From Actinomycetota bacterium (GTDB taxonomy: Bacteria > Actinomycetota > Actinomycetes > Actinomycetales > Actinomycetaceae): a stretch of 9,898 nt of DNA. Below the pieces are notes generated by a model. It did no database searches. It saw only the letters and a program-made list of their open reading frames with translations, and was not told the origin of the DNA. The DNA is taken from positions 1 through 9,898 of the forward strand of contig JAHYYD010000071.1 of the NCBI GenBank assembly GCA_019425105.1, written 5' to 3'. Position numbers and translations under genes: made by a program. Of the stretch, positions 6,327 through 9,898 are shown piece after piece; position 1 is the first letter of the stretch, and each line of letters opens with the position of its first letter.

Positions 6327-7404
6327 TGACTTTCCCTATCTGTAAAATGTCAATAAAGTCATCGTGTGATAGCTTGATTAAAGCTGGGTACTGGTTGTGA
6401 TGGCTTTTGGACCAGTGGCCACGGGATTCCAGTGTGCTCATGTTGACGTTATTGCCTTCGCCGAAGTAGCCGTAATATAGCATCTCAATTATGAGAACGT
6501 TTCTATCTTCATTGTATCGTCTCCTCAGTTCGGCTTCGTCAAAAACCGACTTGTTTCCAATTTTCTCGAGCAGTGTATCAAAATCCATAAGGGGCGTCCA
6601 GTTATTCTTTGCTAAAACTATCTTGGTAACCAAACACCAAGAAGTTAGGCATGATTTGAAAGACTTTATGCCTGTGCCTGTGTGCTTTCGATAGATCAGC
6701 ACAGGTTCTCCAACTTGATACGGTGGGAGGCTATACTGTTTGCCGACATATATCTTGCTGAGGCCGTTTTTGACGCTGAGGGCGAGCGATGTTTGTAAGG
6801 TGTTTTTAAGTTCTGAGTATGGAAACAACGTGTCGTGATAATGGTCCTCGACGATGAGATATCCTGATTTGCTAAAATTCGGCGATATGAAAGGGAATGA
6901 TTTATACGGATCGCTATAATCGATGGATCTTTTGCTTCGGAGATAGACTCCTTCCCCGCCTAGGTTGTTCCCGATCCTTTTAAACCCGAATTTTACAAGC
7001 TGAGAAATCAGAAGTTTATGCTTGTCGTAAGCTGTCACATAGATTTCGTCTAGGTTTAGATTTTGCCATTTCCAAAGCACAAGGCCGATTGCACCTTCTC
7101 CGAGCCGCTGGCCGCGATATCGTTCCGCAATCTTGATTGTTGTAATCTTGCAACGCGGTTGTGCCTGAATGATTCGATCTGTCAATGTAATTTGTTCGGT
7201 TTCCTCTTTGAGGCACACAAAGGCCCCAAGTCCTATTTCGTCTTCGAAAACTAGTGCGGTGCGCCCTTCCTTTGCTTTTTCTTTAAACCAGTCTGAAAAT
7301 GCTTTGGTTTCACCTCCTCCTGGGTAGTCGACCTTTAGAGTGTCGAAAAAAGGGTCGTCTAGGTTGAGTTCGTTGAATCGCTTCAATTGAAAGGTGCCTG
7401 ACAT
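6301..7404 (-). CDS. GNAT-family acetyltransferase with an uncharacterised (possibly PUA-like) C-terminal domain
   Basis: A 367-residue product starting 9 nt after the upstream gene, with AGGA about 7 nt ahead of the ATG. Residues about 45-155 show the GNAT order: a strand ALVFEDEIGLGAF (50-62), motif A TTIKIAERYRGQRLGEGAI (88-106) for acetyl-CoA binding, and a motif-B-like AYDKHKLLISQLVKFGFKRI (125-144). In the R-x-x-G-x-G signature the first Gly is Arg100, an uncommon but known variation. Residues about 180-367 are not a known GNAT part. A strand-rich core with IYVGKQYSLPPYQVGEPVLI (218-237) and a VTKI strand, ending in a PALIKLSHDDFIDIL segment, suggests a PUA/EVE-like fold, by eye only. 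The protein could act on a nucleotide, tRNA or protein; the substrate is unknown. Composition is AT-rich compared with flanking genes, consistent with transfer. Confidence 0.8.
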   Translation of the reverse strand: MSGTFQLKRFNELNLDDPFFDTLKVDYPGGGETKAFSDWFKEKAKEGRTALVFEDEIGLGAFVCLKEETEQITLTDRIIQAQPRCKITTIKIAERYRGQRLGEGAIGLVLWKWQNLNLDEIYVTAYDKHKLLISQLVKFGFKRIGNNLGGEGVYLRSKRSIDYSDPYKSFPFISPNFSKSGYLIVEDHYHDTLFPYSELKNTLQTSLALSVKNGLSKIYVGKQYSLPPYQVGEPVLIYRKHTGTGIKSFKSCLTSWCLVTKIVLAKNNWTPLMDFDTLLEKIGNKSVFDEAELRRRYNEDRNVLIIEMLYYGYFGEGNNVNMSTLESRGHWSKSHHNQYPALIKLSHDDFIDILQIGKVNVGNVIIN

Positions 7405-7413
7405 TTTATATTC

Positions 7414-7932
7414 CTATCGTTGGGCTTCTATGAAGGTGATCGCGTCGGCGTATTGTTCTTCTCCTCTGTAGACTCGGTGTGGGATATCGAGTGCATTTGC
7501 GACAGTTAGCGAGTGTGTGCATTCTTCCTTTTGGTGCGTCTCTATTTCTCGTGCGTCTAGTAGGATGCCATCCCTTGCTTTTCGTCTTTCGGCGATTATT
7601 TGCGGATCTTCTGTTAATATGAGTATTGCTTGTGGCTTGAGTTGTCTGAATATGTTTTGCGGTATCTTGACAATGGCTCCGTTATTGTCTAAGAGGCAGA
7701 AATGGGCGTCGAGTAAAAAATTAGTATTCCTCTGTTCGATTGCCTCTATGGCGGTGATCAGATGCTGTTGGTTTTCGGTGATGTTTTTTGTGAATTTGTT
7801 TTTGGTTAGTTTGCTATTTTTCTGATCAGCTATCAGAGTGCTCGCGGAGTATGTGTTTATGCGTATTTGCTGTTTGAGTATTTTGCAAAAATATGATTTT
7901 CCGACGCCATGGACGCCTCCTAGTATGATCAT
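7414..7932 (-). CDS. Small P-loop NTPase / nucleotide kinase-like protein, first gene of the operon
   Basis: A 172-residue product with a Walker A loop GGVHGVGKS at residues 5-13, immediately at the N-terminus as in adenylate-kinase-like and AAA_18-type kinases. A Walker-B-like FLLDAH (72-77, D75) is followed by ILILTEDP (103-110) and an Arg-rich lid-like segment AERRKARDG (114-122), the layout of small-molecule or nucleotide kinases. AGGA lies about 10 nt before the ATG. The stop codon is 9 nt from the next gene, so the two are in one operon. The DNA is strongly AT-rich. Substrate cannot be read from the sequence: it may be a nucleotide kinase, or a regulatory ATP-binding partner of the GNAT and ASCH proteins. 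Confidence 0.75.
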   Translation of the reverse strand: MIILGGVHGVGKSYFCKILKQQIRINTYSASTLIADQKNSKLTKNKFTKNITENQQHLITAIEAIEQRNTNFLLDAHFCLLDNNGAIVKIPQNIFRQLKPQAILILTEDPQIIAERRKARDGILLDAREIETHQKEECTHSLTVANALDIPHRVYRGEEQYADAITFIEAQR

Positions 7933-8340
7933 TTTGTTCGTTCCTTATGCTCGGGGTTTCTGTCTTGGTTTGCGATCATTGTTCGCTTGGTGTGGGGTGT
8001 TTGTCTGTTTGGTGAGGGGTTGGGGTTGTGTCGCGATTGTTGGTCGCGCTTCAAGGTTTGTGTGTGACTGTCGTCTCTGACCCTAACATGGCTGTCGCGA
8101 TAGGTCATGCGCAACTGTCAAGTTGTCTGATGCTTTGAAAAATACAAGCGCAACACTGGGAAATGCTTGTTATTACATTTGATTTAATCGCGGGGTTAAT
8201 TTATGACCGCGCAACTGTCCAATAGAATGTCGGGTCGATTTCCAACAAGGTGTCCCGTCTGTCGGGCAGGCGCTAGGGGAGTGGGCGCGGTTGTCTCCAA
8301 GGCGCCCGCCTCTCCACTTCTTCACCAAAAGGTCAAGGAT
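7933..8340. other. Intergenic region between the divergent AT-rich operon and the second protease
   Basis: No convincing gene is present. Positions 7940-8075 are unusually G/T-rich on the plus strand, so the leader of the minus-strand operon would be C/A-rich and mostly unstructured. Positions 8130-8210 are AT-rich and may hold the promoter of the minus-strand operon; TTAACC (8199-8194) with TAATAA (8175-8170) at 18-nt spacing is a weak candidate. A hairpin GGGCGC (8283-8288) / GCGCCC (8302-8307), extended by GGAG and CTCC arms, lies just before the plus-strand promoter candidate. Confidence 0.4.
8109..8219. repeat. Two direct copies of GCGCAACTGTC exactly 100 nt apart
   Basis: Identical 11-mers occupy 8109-8119 and 8209-8219. 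The first is part of a small inverted repeat CAACT-GTCA-AGTTG (8112-8125) followed by AAGTTGTC-TG-ATGC (8120-8133), which resembles the arm of the inverted repeat upstream of the other protease gene (490-502). They may be binding sites for a regulator controlling the divergent genes. Confidence 0.35.
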
Positions 8341-8349
8341 TCTTAAAAT
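8321..8349 (+). promoter_or_regulatory. Candidate sigma-70-type promoter for the second protease gene
   Basis: TTCACC (8321-8326) and TAAAAT (8344-8349) match the -35 consensus at four of six positions and the -10 consensus at five of six, with a 17-nt spacer. Transcription would start near 8356, giving a leader of about 140 nt before the ATG at 8496. Confidence 0.4.
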
Positions 8350-8426
8350 GTGAAACCCTCTAGGAGGTTATCGACAAACCTTGACACCATGGTCCAATGG
8401 CGTGCCATCCGGAATCCCTTCGTGGA

Positions 8427-8441
8427 ATCCCGACGCGGGAT
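8427..8441 (+). other. Small hairpin in the leader of the second protease gene
   Basis: ATCCCG (8427-8432) and CGGGAT (8436-8441) form a perfect 6-bp stem around ACG. Nearby GGGAC (8449-8453) and GTCCC (8469-8473) can pair as well, and an isolated AGGAGG lies at 8362-8367, far from the protease start. The leader is therefore likely structured; a regulatory role is a guess. Confidence 0.3.
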
Positions 8442-8495
8442 CCCCTCAGGGACAGCCCCGGAGACGCGTCCCCATCAGAACAGAAACGAGGAACA

Positions 8496-9898
8496 ATGAT
8501 GCATCAACGCTCATGGAAGACCCTCATCGCGGGAGGTGCGGCGCTCGCTGTCGGCGTCACGCTCACCGCGTTCGGCGCCCCCGCGCATGCGGCCGGCACC
8601 CCGGGGATCACCTCTGAGGCTCGCGCCCAGGATGAGGTCATGAACTACGCGGTCAACCTGACCGCCGACGCCTCCCGCTACGATTTCAACGCGGCCGTTT
8701 CCAAGGCCTCGGAAAGCGGCGTGGTGCTGGCCCAGTACCCCGAATTCAACACCTTCTTCGTCCAGTCGGTGAAGGCCGCCTTCGCGCCCACCCTCGGCAA
8801 GAATCTTGTCGATGCTGGCATCTCCTACCAGTCGATCGGCCCCACCCGCTACAAGACGGTCACCGGCTCTGAGGTGCGCACCGAGCAGCCCCAGAACACC
8901 ACCTCTGAGGCCAACGCGGTCGCCGACGCCGCCGGCACGCACACGACCGGCCTGTCCGCTGACTCTCAGCTCAACGACTTCACCCCCGACGAGGGCGACG
9001 CCAACGCCTGGGGCCTGTCCGCGATCGGCGCGATTGACGCCCAGCAGGTCGACGTGGCCCGCGAGAAGGTCACCGTCGGCATCATGGACACCGGCATCGA
9101 CCCCGACCACAAGGACCTCAAGGACAACCTCGACGCCTCGCGTTCGGTGGGCTGCCAGATGAACGGCATCCCCAACCAGGACCCGAGCGCCTGGAAGGAT
9201 GACCACTACCACGGCACGCATGTCGCCGGCACGATTGCCGCCGCGCACAACGCGTACGGCGTGGATGGCGTGGCCCCCAGCGCCACGATCGTCGCGATCA
9301 AGACCTCGAACGAGGCCGGCTCCTTCTACCCGGAGTACGTGGCCTGCGCGTTCGACTGGGCTGCCGAGCACGACATCGACGTGACGAACTCCAGCTACTA
9401 CATGGATCCCTACGCCTTCTGGATGCCCACCGAGGGCTCCCAGGCTGCGGGCCTGGAGGCTGCCTCGCGCGCGATCCGCTACGCGAAGAACCACGGCGTC
9501 GTCAACATCGCCGCCGAGGGTAACGACAACGACGACCACGACAACCCGACGATCGACAAGGCCTCGCCCAACGACGTCGAGGGCGCCGCAGTCGAGCGCA
9601 ACGTGGCCGGCGGCATCGACGTGCCCGCCATGGTCAACGACTCGGTCGTCTCCGTGTCCGCCGTCGCGCTGCCCACCGGCACCGACCCCGCCACGGCCAC
9701 GCTGGAGCGCTCCAAGTTCTCCAACTACGGCAAGAACTCCGTGGACGTGGCCGCCCCCGGCTCGCGCATCTGGTCGACCCTGCCGACCTGGAAGAAGGAT
9801 CCGCCCTTCGGCTACCTGTCCGGCACCTCGATGGCCTCCCCGCACGCCGCGGGCGTTGCCGCGCTGATCAAGCAGATCCACCCGGACTACACCCCCGA
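8496..9898 (+). CDS. Secreted S8 subtilisin-like serine protease, single-unit paralogue (C-terminus off the right edge)
   Basis: 467 codons are visible without a stop. GAGGA (8489-8493) precedes tandem ATGs at 8496 and 8499; the same GAGGAAC context precedes the larger paralogue. Residues 1-32 form a signal peptide ending AHA. An I9-like propeptide (about 50-118, NYAVNL to GPTR) leads to a fully canonical S8 catalytic domain: D198 (IMDTGID), H239 (HGTHVAG), oxyanion N343 (AAEGNDN) and S445 (SGTSMASPH). The conserved Cys pair is C220/C284, in the same contexts (RSVGC-x-x-NG, YPEYVAC) as both units of the gene at 530. It is probably secreted and active after propeptide removal. The C-terminus beyond the window probably holds a beta-rich module and may hold wall-binding repeats, by analogy only. 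Confidence 0.92.
   Translation, partial: MMHQRSWKTLIAGGAALAVGVTLTAFGAPAHAAGTPGITSEARAQDEVMNYAVNLTADASRYDFNAAVSKASESGVVLAQYPEFNTFFVQSVKAAFAPTLGKNLVDAGISYQSIGPTRYKTVTGSEVRTEQPQNTTSEANAVADAAGTHTTGLSADSQLNDFTPDEGDANAWGLSAIGAIDAQQVDVAREKVTVGIMDTGIDPDHKDLKDNLDASRSVGCQMNGIPNQDPSAWKDDHYHGTHVAGTIAAAHNAYGVDGVAPSATIVAIKTSNEAGSFYPEYVACAFDWAAEHDIDVTNSSYYMDPYAFWMPTEGSQAAGLEAASRAIRYAKNHGVVNIAAEGNDNDDHDNPTIDKASPNDVEGAAVERNVAGGIDVPAMVNDSVVSVSAVALPTGTDPATATLERSKFSNYGKNSVDVAAPGSRIWSTLPTWKKDPPFGYLSGTSMASPHAAGVAALIKQIHPDYTP

Noticed and set aside
7929..8114. 61-codon minus-strand frame ending ATGA-overlapped with the P-loop gene
   Set aside because: The overlap is suggestive, but the product is His/Asn/Gln/Arg/Thr-rich without a hydrophobic core, starts at TTG, has no ribosome site, and reflects the C/A-rich leader.
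8381..8617. 78-codon plus-strand frame beginning at TTG near the second protease
   Set aside because: It overlaps the signal-peptide coding region in another frame and has no recognisable content; the AGGAGG is 13 nt from its start.
8511..9881. 456-codon open frame on the minus strand opposite the second protease
   Set aside because: Same cause; composition is Gly/Val/Arg-rich and the plus strand has a complete subtilisin active site.
1..9898. tRNA, rRNA or CRISPR array
   Set aside because: No cloverleaf-like sequences, conserved rRNA segments or regularly spaced repeats were seen on reading through both strands.

Overview
The window looks like high-GC actinobacterial DNA, most likely from the Actinomyces/Schaalia group. 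The evidence is GC-rich codons in the main genes, secreted S8 proteases with strong signal peptides and cell-wall-binding repeats, a PKD-type surface protein fragment, and ribbon-helix-helix-like antitoxins of a kind common in that group. This assignment rests on family resemblance and was not checked against a database.

Layout. Positions 1-295 (minus strand) carry the middle of a PKD-domain protein that leaves the window on the left and has no convincing start. An AT-rich promoter-like region and a perfect inverted repeat (481-502) precede a 1393-residue secreted protein (530-4711, plus). That protein is an internal duplication: two complete propeptide + subtilisin + beta-rich units in tandem, then cell-wall-binding repeats. 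Unit 1 keeps the Asp/His/Ser triad, with the oxyanion Asn changed to Asp. Unit 2 has lost Asp, His and Asn and keeps only Ser, so the protein appears to be a protease joined to its own pseudoprotease. A strong GC hairpin terminator follows. Two short related antitoxin-like genes (4945-5139 and 5152-5367) both stop where the DNA-binding domain should begin, and the second abuts a decayed IS30-family transposase (about 5380-5940).

Positions 5955-7932 (minus) form a compact AT-rich three-gene operon, clearly foreign in composition: a small P-loop kinase/NTPase, a GNAT acetyltransferase with an extra C-terminal domain, and an ASCH (PUA-like) protein. Spacing is 9 nt between the first two genes and a 26-nt overlap between the last two. 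This is the best candidate in the window for a poorly described system. The domain set points to nucleotide or RNA chemistry, possibly a conflict (toxin-antitoxin or anti-phage) module, but the sequence does not prove a function.

After a 560-nt regulatory region with a plausible promoter (8321-8349) and several hairpins, a second S8 protease (8496 to beyond the right edge) begins. It is a single-unit paralogue of the large protein with a fully canonical active site. The two proteases therefore flank an accessory segment made of antitoxin remnants, a dead IS30 element and the AT-rich operon.
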